In this document: positions 31,302-41,127 of the stretch, one piece after another
How positions within the stretch are numbered: position 1 is the first letter of the stretch
Layout of the letters: each line of letters opens with the position of its first letter
DNA from: an uncultured Cellvibrionales bacterium
Lineage (GTDB): Bacteria; Pseudomonadota; Gammaproteobacteria; Pseudomonadales; Cellvibrionaceae
Reading direction: 5' to 3'
DNA length: 64,000 nucleotides
NCBI GenBank assembly: GCA_913020115.1
Contig: CAJWBQ010000004.1
Span: 104,428-168,427, forward strand
Position numbers and translations under genes: made by a program
Notes under the pieces: model-generated
What the model was told of the DNA's origin: nothing
The model's input: the letters and a program-made list of their open reading frames with translations, nothing else
The model's database searches: none

Positions 31302-32885
31302 ATGTCAGACTACAACAAAGACATCGACGCAATCGCTACTAAGCGTACAGCCGAAGGCAGTGCCTGGAATGCAATCAACCCAGAATACGCCGCTCGCATG
31401 CGCGCTCAGAATCGCTTCAAAACCGGAATCGAGATCGCTCAATATACTGCGGACATCATGCGCGCCGACATGGACGCTTACGACGCCGACTCTTCAAAGT
31501 ACACCCAGTCTTTGGGTTGCTGGCACGGGTTTATCGGTCAGCAGAAACTGATTGCCATCAAAAAGCACTTCGGTACTACTAAGCAAAAATACCTGTACCT
31601 TTCTGGTTGGATGGTTGCCGCATTGCGTTCAGACTTCGGTCCTTTGCCCGATCAGTCTATGCACGAAAAAACTTCAGTTGCTGGCTTGATTGAAGAGCTG
31701 TACACCTTTTTGCGTCAAGCCGATGCGCGTGAACTAGGCGGTTTGTTCCGCGACCTAGACGCTGCTGAAGGCGCTGCAAAGCAAGCAATTCAAGACAAAA
31801 TCGACAACTTCGAAACACACGTTGTACCTATTGTTGCCGATATCGACGCCGGTTTCGGTAATGCAGAAGCCACTTACTTGATGGCCAAGCAAATGATTGA
31901 AGCGGGTGCATGTTGTATCCAGATTGAAAATCAGGTTTCTGATGAAAAGCAGTGTGGCCACCAAGACGGTAAAGTAACCGTTCCACATGAAGATTTCCTA
32001 GCAAAAATTCGCGCTGTACGTTACGCCTTCCTTGAACTGGGTATTGATAACGGCGTAATTGTTGCTCGTACTGATTCATTGGGCGCGGGCCTCACCAAGC
32101 AAATTGCGGTAACTCGTGAGCCTGGCGATTTGGGCGATCAATACAACAGCTTCCTTGATGTTGAAGAAGTATCACCTGCTGACATGAAAAACGGCGATGT
32201 GATTTTGAATCAAAACGGTAAGTTGGTACGTCCAAAGCGTCTGCCTTCTAACCTGTTTCAATTCCGCGCTGGTACAGGCGAAGATCGCTGCGTACTGGAC
32301 AGCATCACTTCTTTGCAAAACGGTGCTGACTTAATTTGGATCGAAACTGAAAAGCCACACGTTGGCCAGATTGGTGGAATGGTTAACCGAATTCGTGAAG
32401 CAGTTCCCAATGCGAAATTGGTATATAACAACAGCCCATCGTTCAACTGGACGCTGAACTTCCGTCAACAAGTGTTTGATGCAATGAGCGCAGAAGGTAA
32501 AGACGTTTCAGCTTACGATCGCAACAGCTTGATGAGCGCGGAATACGACGAGACAGAATTGGCAAACGAAGCAGATAACCGCATTCGTACTTTCCAAGCT
32601 GACTCTGCACGTGAAGCGGGTATCTTCCACCACTTAATCACATTGCCAACGTACCACACTGCCGCACTGTCTACTGACAACTTGGCGAAAGAGTACTTTG
32701 GTGACCAAGGCATGCTGGGTTATGTTGCCGGCGTTCAGCGCAAAGAAATCCGTCAAGGAATTGCGTGTGTAAGACACCAAAACATGGCTGGCTCTGATAT
32801 GGGCGATGATCACAAAGAATACTTCGCAGGTGAAGCCGCGTTGAAAGCATCGGGTAAAGACAACACGATGAACCAGTTTTCCTAA
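31302..32885 (+). CDS. aceA: Isocitrate lyase
   Basis: 527 residues, the long subfamily seen in Pseudomonas aeruginosa rather than the roughly 430-residue E. coli type. The catalytic KQCGH motif, the QSLGCWHGF and IVPIVADIDAGFGNAEATYLMAKQMIEAG-type segments and the C-terminal MAGSDMGDDHKEYFAGEAALKASGKDNTMNQF are typical. It splits isocitrate into glyoxylate and succinate, the entry to the glyoxylate shunt used on acetate and fatty acids. AAAGGAAAG precedes the ATG. Malate synthase is not in the window. A strong terminator follows. Confidence 0.97.
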   Translation: MSDYNKDIDAIATKRTAEGSAWNAINPEYAARMRAQNRFKTGIEIAQYTADIMRADMDAYDADSSKYTQSLGCWHGFIGQQKLIAIKKHFGTTKQKYLYLSGWMVAALRSDFGPLPDQSMHEKTSVAGLIEELYTFLRQADARELGGLFRDLDAAEGAAKQAIQDKIDNFETHVVPIVADIDAGFGNAEATYLMAKQMIEAGACCIQIENQVSDEKQCGHQDGKVTVPHEDFLAKIRAVRYAFLELGIDNGVIVARTDSLGAGLTKQIAVTREPGDLGDQYNSFLDVEEVSPADMKNGDVILNQNGKLVRPKRLPSNLFQFRAGTGEDRCVLDSITSLQNGADLIWIETEKPHVGQIGGMVNRIREAVPNAKLVYNNSPSFNWTLNFRQQVFDAMSAEGKDVSAYDRNSLMSAEYDETELANEADNRIRTFQADSAREAGIFHHLITLPTYHTAALSTDNLAKEYFGDQGMLGYVAGVQRKEIRQGIACVRHQNMAGSDMGDDHKEYFAGEAALKASGKDNTMNQFS

Positions 32886-32912
32886 TTAGCTTTAGCTAAG
32901 AAGGACATTTTT

Positions 32913-32937
32913 AAGCCGCACTTGTGCGGCTTTTTTT
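32913..32937 (+). terminator. Rho-independent terminator of aceA
   Basis: AAGCCGCA and TGCGGCTT form a perfect 8-bp stem with a CTTG loop, followed by a seven-T run that reaches the stop codon of the convergent rraA gene. Confidence 0.9.
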
Positions 32938-33415
32938 ATACCAACGATTTATTGGCGACAATTACGCCATTGTTATCCGCATAAATGAATTCACCGGGTT
33001 GAACGGTCACACCCGCAAACTGTAACTGAATATTCAAGTCGCCTATGCCGCGCTTTTCCGTTTTTAGTGGGGTACTGTTAACAGCCTGCACACCTAAATC
33101 GAGCACTGAAATGGCGTCAACATCACGGATACAACCAAAAATTATTATTCCTTCCCAATTATTTTTCACCGCATTTTCGGCAATCATGTCACCCAGCAGA
33201 GCCTTTCTCAATGAACCCCCGCCATCGACTACAAGTACTTTGCCGCGTCCATCTGTTCCAGCCTGCTCTTTAACTAGGGAGTTGTCTTCATAACATTTAA
33301 TGGTGACCACCTCACCGCCAAACGAAGTTTTACCACCGTAGTTGGTAAAAATAGGGTCGAACACCCGAACCAGCTCGGGGTATTGGTCACATAAATCTGG
33401 TGTTACATAATTCAT
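32936..33415 (-). CDS. rraA: RraA-family regulator of RNase E activity
   Basis: 159 residues. [72 protein letters not shown] and [22 protein letters not shown] define the RraA fold. RraA binds RNase E and tempers mRNA decay in E. coli; some homologs are instead HMG/CHA aldolases, and the [11 protein letters not shown] segment fits the RraA side. It stands 34 nt after the Rieske gene on the same strand, so the two may be cotranscribed. Confidence 0.93.
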   Translation of the reverse strand: MNYVTPDLCDQYPELVRVFDPIFTNYGGKTSFGGEVVTIKCYEDNSLVKEQAGTDGRGKVLVVDGGGSLRKALLGDMIAENAVKNNWEGIIIFGCIRDVDAISVLDLGVQAVNSTPLKTEKRGIGDLNIQLQFAGVTVQPGEFIYADNNGVIVANKSLV

Positions 33416-33449
33416 ATTGGTCCTTTAAATAAAGTTCTTTAATCGCCCG

Positions 33450-33761
33450 TTAAAGTAAAATGCCGAGCTGATTACCTTCATAAGTTATCGTGTGATTTTC
33501 TAAGCCGTTTATGCAGCCTGCGAGCGACCCCATAGCTTTGCCGGAAGGCAGGTCGAATTCAATACCGTGCACCGGACAGCGAAGCTTTTCTCCGTCAAAG
33601 GTCGCAAAATCAAGTGGTGCATCCATATGCGGACAGCGATTGGTAATCAAATATGTTCGGCCTTCATTCTGAATCAGGAGTAGTTTTTTCCCGGAAATAC
33701 TGAAACTTTTGCAATAGCCATCATACAACTGATGCATTTTTTCTAAAGGGTGAAACGTCAT
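33450..33761 (-). CDS. Small Rieske [2Fe-2S] protein
   Basis: 103 residues from the ATG at 33761, which has GGGAGG about 10 nt upstream; a GTG at 33794 would add 11. The cluster ligands are CPH (Cys43, His45) and CPVHG (Cys62, His65), the bacterial Rieske-type ferredoxin spacing, followed by FDLPSG. No other domain is fused. Such proteins serve as electron carriers or small subunits of oxygenases, but no partner enzyme is next to it. The upstream neighbour is the divergent pabB. Confidence 0.88.
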   Translation of the reverse strand: MTFHPLEKMHQLYDGYCKSFSISGKKLLLIQNEGRTYLITNRCPHMDAPLDFATFDGEKLRCPVHGIEFDLPSGKAMGSLAGCINGLENHTITYEGNQLGILL

Positions 33762-33918
33762 GATCTTTGAGCCTCCCAGCTTTAGCGATGTCACCGCTCA
33801 AGGTACTATAAATCTTAGAGCGATTTAAGCTATTTTTGGGAAAAGACAATTCCCTTTGCTTTGCTACGAGATGCTTTTACAATGCACCCGAAACTGGTGA
33901 ACACAAACAGACTCCCTA

Positions 33919-35289
33919 ATGCCCTATTTCAGTGTAGATAAGCTTCCCTACTTACCCGACAGTTGCGGTTATTTCGAGTGCGTGCGCGATATGCCATTCC
34001 CAATCTGGCTGGACAGTGGTCGCCCCAAGAGCCATCACGGTCGCTATGACATCATCAGTGCGCAGCCTTCCTGCCGCCTTGAAACCATAGGCGAGCTCAC
34101 AAGCATTAGCGAGGCGGGTCAGCAGCAAAGCCATAGAGGCAACCCATTTGACTGGGTTTCTAGCCGCTTGGCACCCAGTAGTTCTCAACCTCCCAAAGAC
34201 CTGCCCTTTTGTGGTGGTGCCATGGGGTATTTTGGCTATGATCTGGGGCGACACCTTGAAACAATCCCTTCGCAGGCCCAGCAAGACATCAATCTTCCAG
34301 ATATGCATGTAGGCATCTACGATTGGGCTATCGTGCAAGATCATCAACAACAACAAGCTTGGCTAATTTGTCAGCCCGCGTGCTCAGCATCACTCAGGCT
34401 CGATGTACAGCAGAGATGCAGACAAGCAGAAAAAGACAATCATTATTACCGAGTGAATTCATTCAAAATCAATGACTTCAAAGGCTTGATTGATGTTGAC
34501 TCGTACAGAGATTGCATACAGAAGATTCATCGCTACATAGCCGCCGGTGACTGCTATCAGGTTAATTTCACCCAGCGCTTCAGTGCGGACTTTGAGGGTG
34601 ATTGCTACGGCGCTTACAAGCATCTTCGGTCGATTCTACCCTCCCCTTTCAGTGCCTATATTGGCCTAGAAAAATCAGCAATCCTCAGTTTCTCACCTGA
34701 ACGATTCATACAGGTGAGTGGCCGCCATGTGGAAACTAAACCCATCAAAGGCACCCTGCCTAGAGATGACAACCCCTACAAAGACCAACTCAACGCTGAG
34801 ACCTTACTCGCCAGCACAAAAGACAGAGCTGAAAACTTAATGATTGTGGACTTGCTGCGCAATGACCTGAGCAAGAATTGCGAGCTTGGCAGCGTTCGAG
34901 TGCCGAGTCTTTTTGCTTTGGAGAGTTTTCCTAATGTGCACCATTTGGTGAGCACCGTTACGGGCACTCTCAATGAGCAGAGCTCTCCGATACAATTATT
35001 AAAGGACTCGTTTCCAGGAGGGTCAATCACCGGCGCGCCAAAACTACGGGCTATGGAGATCATTGAAGAGCTTGAAGTCGCTAGGCGCTCTGTCTACTGC
35101 GGCAGTGTTGGTTACATCAGCGCAAACGGGAATATGGATACTAACATCGCTATCCGAACCCTCGTAAACGAAGCTGGAAAAATGCACTGCTGGGGCGGCG
35201 GCGGCATTGTCGCAGACTCAGAGGCAGAGTCTGAATATGAAGAAAGTTTGGCAAAAATCAGAATATTAATGGAGGGGCTCAGGCAGTAG
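33919..35289 (+). CDS. pabB: Aminodeoxychorismate synthase component I
   Basis: 456 residues. The chorismate-binding core includes YRDCIQKIHRYIAAGDCYQVNFTQRF, ETKPIKGTLPRDDNP with the PIKGT lysine typical of PabB, and FPGGSITGAPKLRAMEIIEELE. PabB makes 4-amino-4-deoxychorismate, which PabC (58300-59154) converts to p-aminobenzoate for folate. The ATG at 33919 gives the family's normal N-terminus. It is not linked to pabA here. A hairpin follows its stop. Confidence 0.95.
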   Translation: MPYFSVDKLPYLPDSCGYFECVRDMPFPIWLDSGRPKSHHGRYDIISAQPSCRLETIGELTSISEAGQQQSHRGNPFDWVSSRLAPSSSQPPKDLPFCGGAMGYFGYDLGRHLETIPSQAQQDINLPDMHVGIYDWAIVQDHQQQQAWLICQPACSASLRLDVQQRCRQAEKDNHYYRVNSFKINDFKGLIDVDSYRDCIQKIHRYIAAGDCYQVNFTQRFSADFEGDCYGAYKHLRSILPSPFSAYIGLEKSAILSFSPERFIQVSGRHVETKPIKGTLPRDDNPYKDQLNAETLLASTKDRAENLMIVDLLRNDLSKNCELGSVRVPSLFALESFPNVHHLVSTVTGTLNEQSSPIQLLKDSFPGGSITGAPKLRAMEIIEELEVARRSVYCGSVGYISANGNMDTNIAIRTLVNEAGKMHCWGGGGIVADSEAESEYEESLAKIRILMEGLRQ

Positions 35290-35304
35290 GCCCAGCCCCT
35301 CAGC

Positions 35305-35329
35305 TTTGTAAGCCCGGGATGCTTACAAA
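35305..35329. terminator. Terminator-like hairpin between pabB and thrH
   Basis: TTTGTAAGC and GCTTACAAA form a 9-bp perfect stem with a 7-nt loop between the convergent pabB and thrH; the thrH stop lies inside it. Works on either strand in principle; the flanking T-runs are short. Confidence 0.6.
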
Positions 35330-35940
35330 CTTAGATCGCGGTTACTAGCTTTCAGGAACTCCACTCGAAGGTCCTCATAAGTGTGAACAGCTGGATATTG
35401 AGGAAACTCTTCAATCACATTTTTGGGAGACTTAAACAAAATACCCGCATCGGCCTCGGCAAGCATCGTTGTATCATTATATGAATCACCTGCGGCAATT
35501 GTCCGGTAATACAAAGACTTCAAGGCAACAATGGATTGGCGCTTAGGGTTTGGTTGACGTATGTGGTAACTCTGCACTTGACCTTCTGCATCGACACCCA
35601 ATTTGTGGCAGAGCAAGGTTGGATAACCCAATTGCTTCATCAATGGGCCCGCAAACTCGTAAAAAGTGTCAGAGAGTATCACAACTTGGAAGCGCGCTCG
35701 CAGCCAGTCAATAAACTCTACGGCACCCTCTAAGGGACTTAAAGTCTCAATGACCGACTGGATTTCTGGCAGCCCCAACTTGTGCTTTGCAAGCTCAGCC
35801 AATCGCATTGTCATCAACTCATCGTAATCTGGAATATCGCGTGTGGTGGCCTTCAGCGCATCAATGCCTGTTTTTTCGGCAAATTCAATCCATATTTCAG
35901 GTACTAAAACACCTTCTAAATCAAGACAGGCTATTTCCAC
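35323..35940 (-). CDS. thrH: Bifunctional phosphoserine phosphatase/homoserine phosphotransferase ThrH
   Basis: 205 residues, the length of Pseudomonas ThrH. The HAD motifs are CLDLEGVL (nucleophile Asp7), VVILSDTFYEF and AAGDSYNDTTMLAEAD. In P. aeruginosa the enzyme dephosphorylates phosphoserine and passes the phosphate to homoserine. It is convergent with pabB and divergent from cysH. Confidence 0.95.
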   Translation of the reverse strand: MEIACLDLEGVLVPEIWIEFAEKTGIDALKATTRDIPDYDELMTMRLAELAKHKLGLPEIQSVIETLSPLEGAVEFIDWLRARFQVVILSDTFYEFAGPLMKQLGYPTLLCHKLGVDAEGQVQSYHIRQPNPKRQSIVALKSLYYRTIAAGDSYNDTTMLAEADAGILFKSPKNVIEEFPQYPAVHTYEDLRVEFLKASNRDLSL

Positions 35941-36142
35941 AGATATTGCTCCACAAATTAAAAACGCATAATTTACAGATTCGCTATGAATTGATCAAGA
36001 ATTACTAAGTTTTAAGCGGGATAAACACTAGAATTCAAGCTAATTTAGTTATAAGAGTATTCACCAACATTATTTTTAACTCTGCATAGCCTCTGGTATT
36101 CTTCGCATCAGAAAATCACTTACCGCAAGACTGGAATCCAAC

Positions 36143-36874
36143 ATGCCCGCTGAACTACTCAATACCGTCGATATTGATTCAACACTACAGAAAGAGCCGC
36201 CTCAAGAAATTCTCCGTTACGCGCTCTCTCAGTTTGACAATATCGCCTTGTCCTTCAGTGGTGCCGAAGATGTAGTGCTCCTGGATATGGCTATGCAAAT
36301 TCGTCCAAATATCGAAGTATTCTGCCTCGATACGGGGCGCCTGCACTCGGAGACCTATCGCTTCATTGAAAAGGTGAGAGAACACTACAACATCAATATC
36401 GACGTGTTATACCCAGACGGCAGCGCGGTGCGTCAACTAGTAAAGGAAAAAGGCCTATACAGCTTTTACCAAGACAACCACCAAGAGTGCTGCAGTATTC
36501 GCAAGATTGCCCCACTAAAGAGCAAGCTATTAGAGCTTGATGCATGGGTAACAGGTCAGCGAAAGGATCAAAGCCCTGGTACACGAGGGACTATCCCTGT
36601 GATTCAGGACGACCGTTTATTTGCTCGCGCAAACGAAACCCTCACGAAATTCAACCCCTTAGCCAACTGGACCTCACGACAGGTGTGGGACTATATACGT
36701 GCTTATAATGTACCTTATAATGAGCTGCATGATCGCGGCTTTCAGTCCATCGGCTGCGAACCATGTACTCGCCCTACTGGCCCAAATCAACATGAACGAG
36801 AAGGTCGATGGTGGTGGGAAGAAGCCACGCAAAAAGAGTGCGGACTTCATGCCAGCAATGTGAAAAAAGCCTAA
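36143..36874 (+). CDS. cysH: Adenylylsulfate/phosphoadenylylsulfate reductase CysH (Fe-S type)
   Basis: 243 residues. The PP-loop [12 protein letters not shown] binds the nucleotide. Cys116-Cys117 and Cys205/Cys208 form the [4Fe-4S] motif CC-x87-CxxC, typical of enzymes that reduce APS directly, and the C-terminal ECGLH holds the catalytic Cys233. Electrons come from thioredoxin. It forms sulfite for assimilation, consistent with nearby cysB and with CysG supplying siroheme. No cysDN is seen. Confidence 0.95.
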   Translation: MPAELLNTVDIDSTLQKEPPQEILRYALSQFDNIALSFSGAEDVVLLDMAMQIRPNIEVFCLDTGRLHSETYRFIEKVREHYNINIDVLYPDGSAVRQLVKEKGLYSFYQDNHQECCSIRKIAPLKSKLLELDAWVTGQRKDQSPGTRGTIPVIQDDRLFARANETLTKFNPLANWTSRQVWDYIRAYNVPYNELHDRGFQSIGCEPCTRPTGPNQHEREGRWWWEEATQKECGLHASNVKKA

Positions 36875-36897
36875 GCTGAAATTACAGGAGCACAACT

Positions 36898-37233
36898 GTG
36901 AAAATTACTTTAGTCAAAAAAATTCTTGCCGACGGATCACCTTGTAAAAAATGTGGCGATGTCTTGCAGAAATTGGAAGAAAGCGGTCACATGAGCCGAA
37001 TAGATGAAGTTCTTGTGGCGGATGAACGCGACCCTGACAGCGCAGGCCTGCAAGTTGCGAAAGACCTAAATGTTCACCGTGCGCCCTTCTTCGTCGTAGA
37101 AAAAGAGGGGCAAGCCCCTGAAGTACATACTGTATATTTGAAATTTGTTAAGGATGTACTTGAGCAAAACACTAGCGCCAGCGACGAAGCTCTAGAAATC
37201 ATGAAGGACAACCCCGATCTAGATTTTATATAA
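36898..37233 (+). CDS. Thioredoxin-fold CxxC protein next to cysH
   Basis: 111 residues with a GTG start at 36898, 23 nt after cysH, and an AGGAG-like site. The N-terminus reads VKKILADGSPCKKCGDVLQKLEE, with CKKC at residues 16-19, where glutaredoxins hold their active site; HRAPFFVVEKEG contains a cis-Pro-like position. The last 20 residues are acidic. It is small for a thioredoxin and is probably a glutaredoxin-like electron carrier. Its place in the cysH transcript suggests a role in sulfate reduction, an inference from position. Confidence 0.7.
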   Translation: MKITLVKKILADGSPCKKCGDVLQKLEESGHMSRIDEVLVADERDPDSAGLQVAKDLNVHRAPFFVVEKEGQAPEVHTVYLKFVKDVLEQNTSASDEALEIMKDNPDLDFI

Positions 37234-37279
37234 AATTTCGCTACCTTTAAGAGTCTCGCGAAAAAAGAAAGGGCTATGG

Positions 37280-37303
37280 ATGGGAGAGCTATTCCTCTCT
37301 CAT
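37280..37303 (-). terminator. Terminator-like hairpin
   Basis: ATGGGAGAG and CTCTCTCAT form a 9-bp stem with one G-U and a 6-nt loop, at the stop codon of the leftward unknown gene. On the minus strand a T-rich stretch (TTTCTTTTTT) follows 9 nt later. It lies between convergent genes. Confidence 0.5.
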
Positions 37304-37744
37304 CACCATTTGATATTTAATAATCGCCTTTGTTGAGGATTCAACCTCACAATAAATGTCACCCGTCTTCCCTGGGCTATCAAGCGTACCTATGGTTTCT
37401 AGTTCAATAAAAACAAAATAGATATCACTCTCTTCCATATAACGACTTGTTTGATGGTTAAAGCTGTAGCTCTTTAGGCTGTCATTACTTGAGGTTAAAC
37501 GCTCCTCACAAATGTACATAGCCTCAGCCAAGGTATGTAAGTAATTCACCCTCGATGCCGGTTCAGGAACCGCGTAAGCCAATTCTGCTTGTTTTTGCTG
37601 CTCTATTTCCAATGCCAGTTTAGCCGCTTCTTCTGCCGCGGGGTCGGAACCCACAATACCCGTTACATACAAAGTTCCTAATATGGAAATGTTTGTTAGC
37701 AACACAGCACCCAGTGCTACGTACAGAACCTCTTTCTGCTGCAT
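37289..37744 (-). CDS. Membrane-anchored protein of unknown function (tandem paralog A)
   Basis: 151 residues. One N-terminal membrane segment (LYVALGAVLLTNISILGTLYVTGIV, about residues 6-30) is followed by a charged linker rich in Glu/Ala/Gln and a C-terminal region with a C...C pair (YICEERL and IYCEVES). The segment SRYMEESDIYFVFIELETI closely parallels SRYEASDNTYLVFIDLEVM in the next gene, so the two are related. I do not recognise a family. The pair lies between the cysH group and cysB but faces left. Confidence 0.7.
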   Translation of the reverse strand: MQQKEVLYVALGAVLLTNISILGTLYVTGIVGSDPAAEEAAKLALEIEQQKQAELAYAVPEPASRVNYLHTLAEAMYICEERLTSSNDSLKSYSFNHQTSRYMEESDIYFVFIELETIGTLDSPGKTGDIYCEVESSTKAIIKYQMVMREE

Positions 37745-37795
37745 ATATGATTTTCTTATTCAGATTATTAGCTTGCCGATACTTTTACAGTTTGG

Positions 37796-38206
37796 CTAAG
37801 CTCTACGAACCCTAAATGAAGTGACCTTATTATTTGAGGCAGAAACACGACAGGAAATGTGGGCACCATAGCTGTATTTGGTGAGAAACGTGCCAGGCCT
37901 GTCCATAACTTCTAGGTCAATAAAGACCAAATAGGTATTGTCGCTCGCTTCATAGCGACTAGAGAGCGAGTCAACGCTGACATTTCGCACTTTGTAGGGC
38001 AGAGCTTTGGCAATATGGTCTCTACATGGGAAAAATGAATCGCTTATGTCATAAGCCACCCTAAATTCGTTGTGTTCCGGTTTGCCACTTAGCAGTGAAT
38101 CAATACTGGTGCTATCGTTGGAAAAGTAGAGAGTGCCGACCACAGAAACGGCCACCACCGTAGAGCTAGCGCCTAGGACCGTAAGAGATTCCGTTAAACT
38201 TAACAT
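37796..38206 (-). CDS. Membrane-anchored protein of unknown function (tandem paralog B)
   Basis: 136 residues from the ATG at 38206; a GTG at 38218 would add four. A membrane segment (TVLGASSTVVAVSVVGTLYFS) sits near the N-terminus. As in the neighbouring gene, a cysteine occurs before the SRYEASDNTYLVFIDLEVM block (FFPCRDH) and after it (AHISCRVS). The two genes share topology, order of motifs and strand, consistent with an old tandem duplication. Function unknown. Confidence 0.7.
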   Translation of the reverse strand: MLSLTESLTVLGASSTVVAVSVVGTLYFSNDSTSIDSLLSGKPEHNEFRVAYDISDSFFPCRDHIAKALPYKVRNVSVDSLSSRYEASDNTYLVFIDLEVMDRPGTFLTKYSYGAHISCRVSASNNKVTSFRVRRA

Positions 38207-38294
38207 AAGGCTTTCCACGCTTTCTTCGTCATGGCCATTATCTTAGCAAGTTTACAGCCTTAAAACCGTTAAGCCAGTCAAGTTTTTGTCCAAA

Positions 38295-39353
<1,059 letters not shown>

Positions 39354-39424
39354 TTATATTTGCCACCGCTAAATTACTTTTTATATTGGTCTTAACCCAT
39401 TTTCTATAACAATAGCCTATATTC

Positions 39425-40192
39425 ATGGAATTCATTGGATTTGTAATCGCCGGAGCGGCCGTTGGGCTCGCCATCGGCATCACGGGAGTTGGTGGAGGTT
39501 CTTTGATGACCCCACTGCTGATATTGTTTGGAATTCCTTTCAATGTGGCTATTGGTACTGACTTACTCTACGCCGCTTTTACCAAAATGGGCGGGGCAGT
39601 CGCTCACCAAAAGCAGCGCAACATCGATTGGGTATTAGTGCGACGGCTGGCGATTGGCAGTATTCCCGCCGCACTGGCAACAACCCTGCTTCTAGACACA
39701 GTCTTCTCTTCGGTAAAAAATTACGGCCACCTGCTGACTAACAGCTTAGGCATAATGCTTATCCTGACCTCGGCTGTGCTCTTGTTCAAAAAGAAAATTA
39801 CCGTTACCGAAGTTGCAGGGCCACTAAAATCCCATACCCCCATTGTGACGACCGTTGCCGGCCTCATACTCGGAGTGTTTGTTACTCTCTCTTCTGTGGG
39901 CGCTGGGGCATTTTGCGCAGCCTTACTACTAGTACTCTATCCCCATCTTCCAGCTATGCGGGTTGTGGGTACAGACATCGCCCACGCCGTACCACTCACC
40001 CTAGTCGCGGGCTTAGGGCATTTGATTCTCTTGGGCAATGTGGATTTGGTATTGCTGGCGTGCCTGCTGGTGGGCTCTTTACCTGCCGTTCACTATGGCG
40101 CCAAATTGGGTTCAAAACTGCCAAGCCGCGTATTACAACCCGTTCTAGCCTCACTACTGATGGGCTTGGGTATCAAGTTCGTATTTTTCTAG
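39425..40192 (+). CDS. TauE/SafE-family sulfite/anion exporter
   Basis: 255 residues with seven to eight predicted membrane segments and the family repeats FVIAGAAVGLAIGITGVGGGSLMTPLLILFG and VTLSSVGAGAFCAALLLVLYPHLPAMRVVGTDIAHAVPL. Members export sulfite, sulfonates or related anions. Being divergent from cysB, it is probably part of the sulfur regulon and may remove excess sulfite; substrate assignment is inference. Confidence 0.88.
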   Translation: MEFIGFVIAGAAVGLAIGITGVGGGSLMTPLLILFGIPFNVAIGTDLLYAAFTKMGGAVAHQKQRNIDWVLVRRLAIGSIPAALATTLLLDTVFSSVKNYGHLLTNSLGIMLILTSAVLLFKKKITVTEVAGPLKSHTPIVTTVAGLILGVFVTLSSVGAGAFCAALLLVLYPHLPAMRVVGTDIAHAVPLTLVAGLGHLILLGNVDLVLLACLLVGSLPAVHYGAKLGSKLPSRVLQPVLASLLMGLGIKFVFF

Positions 40193-40200
40193 TCGGAAGG

Positions 40201-41124
40201 CTATTTTTTTACTGTGCCAGTCTCAATTTCTGGCTGGTTGGCGATACCGTGGGGAACGTGTCCGGTAGCAACATGCTCGGAAGCAGATTCACAATGAGAA
40301 ACCTGATCGTCAAAAAACACGTCCGCACCGTAAGACTTTAAGAACCGCCCTTTATCTAAGCCCCCCAAAAACAGCGACTCGTCTAGGCGAATGTCCCATG
40401 CGCGCAAAGTGCGAATAACTCGCTCATGTGCTGGCGCTGAACGGGCGGTAACTAAGGCTGTGCGAATGGGGCAAGCCTGGTTGCCTAACTCCGCTTGTAA
40501 AGATTGCAGTGCAGCTAAAAAAGGCTTGAAGGGACCTCCTGAAAGCGGGCTTTTGGCCGCGGCCTTTTCACTTTCAGCAAAGGCCGACAGACCCTCTGCT
40601 TTATAAACTCGCTCAGCCTCATCTGAAAACAGCACGGCATCGCCATCAAAGGCAAAACGCAGTTCTCCATTCGCATTGGAATCACGATTTGACGAGATAA
40701 TGGTTGCGGCTGCAATCCCTTGCTCTAGGGCGTATCGAACATCTTCAGCGCTGGTAGACAGAAACAGATGGCAACCGAAGGCATGTACGTAGCGATACGG
40801 GCTCTCTCCACCACAAAAAGCAGCTCGAGTAATATTGAGCCCATAATGCTCAATAGAATTAAATACTCGCAGCCCAGTGTCAGCACTGTTCCTTGAGAGC
40901 AATATTACCTCTACCCTATCGCCACCCTCAAAGTGCTCATTTAAGCTTAAGAGCTTTTGCACCATATTAAATGCATCGCCCGGCGCTAAAACTTGGTCTT
41001 CGTGGTTAATTTGATACTCAGAATAAGCCTTTAGGCCCTGATTTTCATAGATCTGATGACTGTCATCCAGGTTAAACAAGGCCCGGGATGATATTGCGAC
41101 AACAAGTTTATCACTCAGCACCAT
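40201..41124 (-). CDS. Cytosolic 5'-nucleotidase (NT5C1-like)
   Basis: 307 residues resembling the 5'-nucleotidase family that includes eukaryotic cytosolic NT5C1A (Pfam 5-nucleotidase). It has LVVAISSRALFNLDDSH, VILLSRNSADTGLRVFNSIEHYGLNI, AFCGGESPYRYVHAFGCHLFLS and FAFDGDAVLFSDEAERVYK. It would hydrolyse nucleoside 5'-monophosphates. It starts 3 nt after the TetR gene on the same strand and is probably cotranscribed with it. Confidence 0.88.
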   Translation of the reverse strand: MVLSDKLVVAISSRALFNLDDSHQIYENQGLKAYSEYQINHEDQVLAPGDAFNMVQKLLSLNEHFEGGDRVEVILLSRNSADTGLRVFNSIEHYGLNITRAAFCGGESPYRYVHAFGCHLFLSTSAEDVRYALEQGIAAATIISSNRDSNANGELRFAFDGDAVLFSDEAERVYKAEGLSAFAESEKAAAKSPLSGGPFKPFLAALQSLQAELGNQACPIRTALVTARSAPAHERVIRTLRAWDIRLDESLFLGGLDKGRFLKSYGADVFFDDQVSHCESASEHVATGHVPHGIANQPEIETGTVKK

Positions 41125-41127
41125 GCC

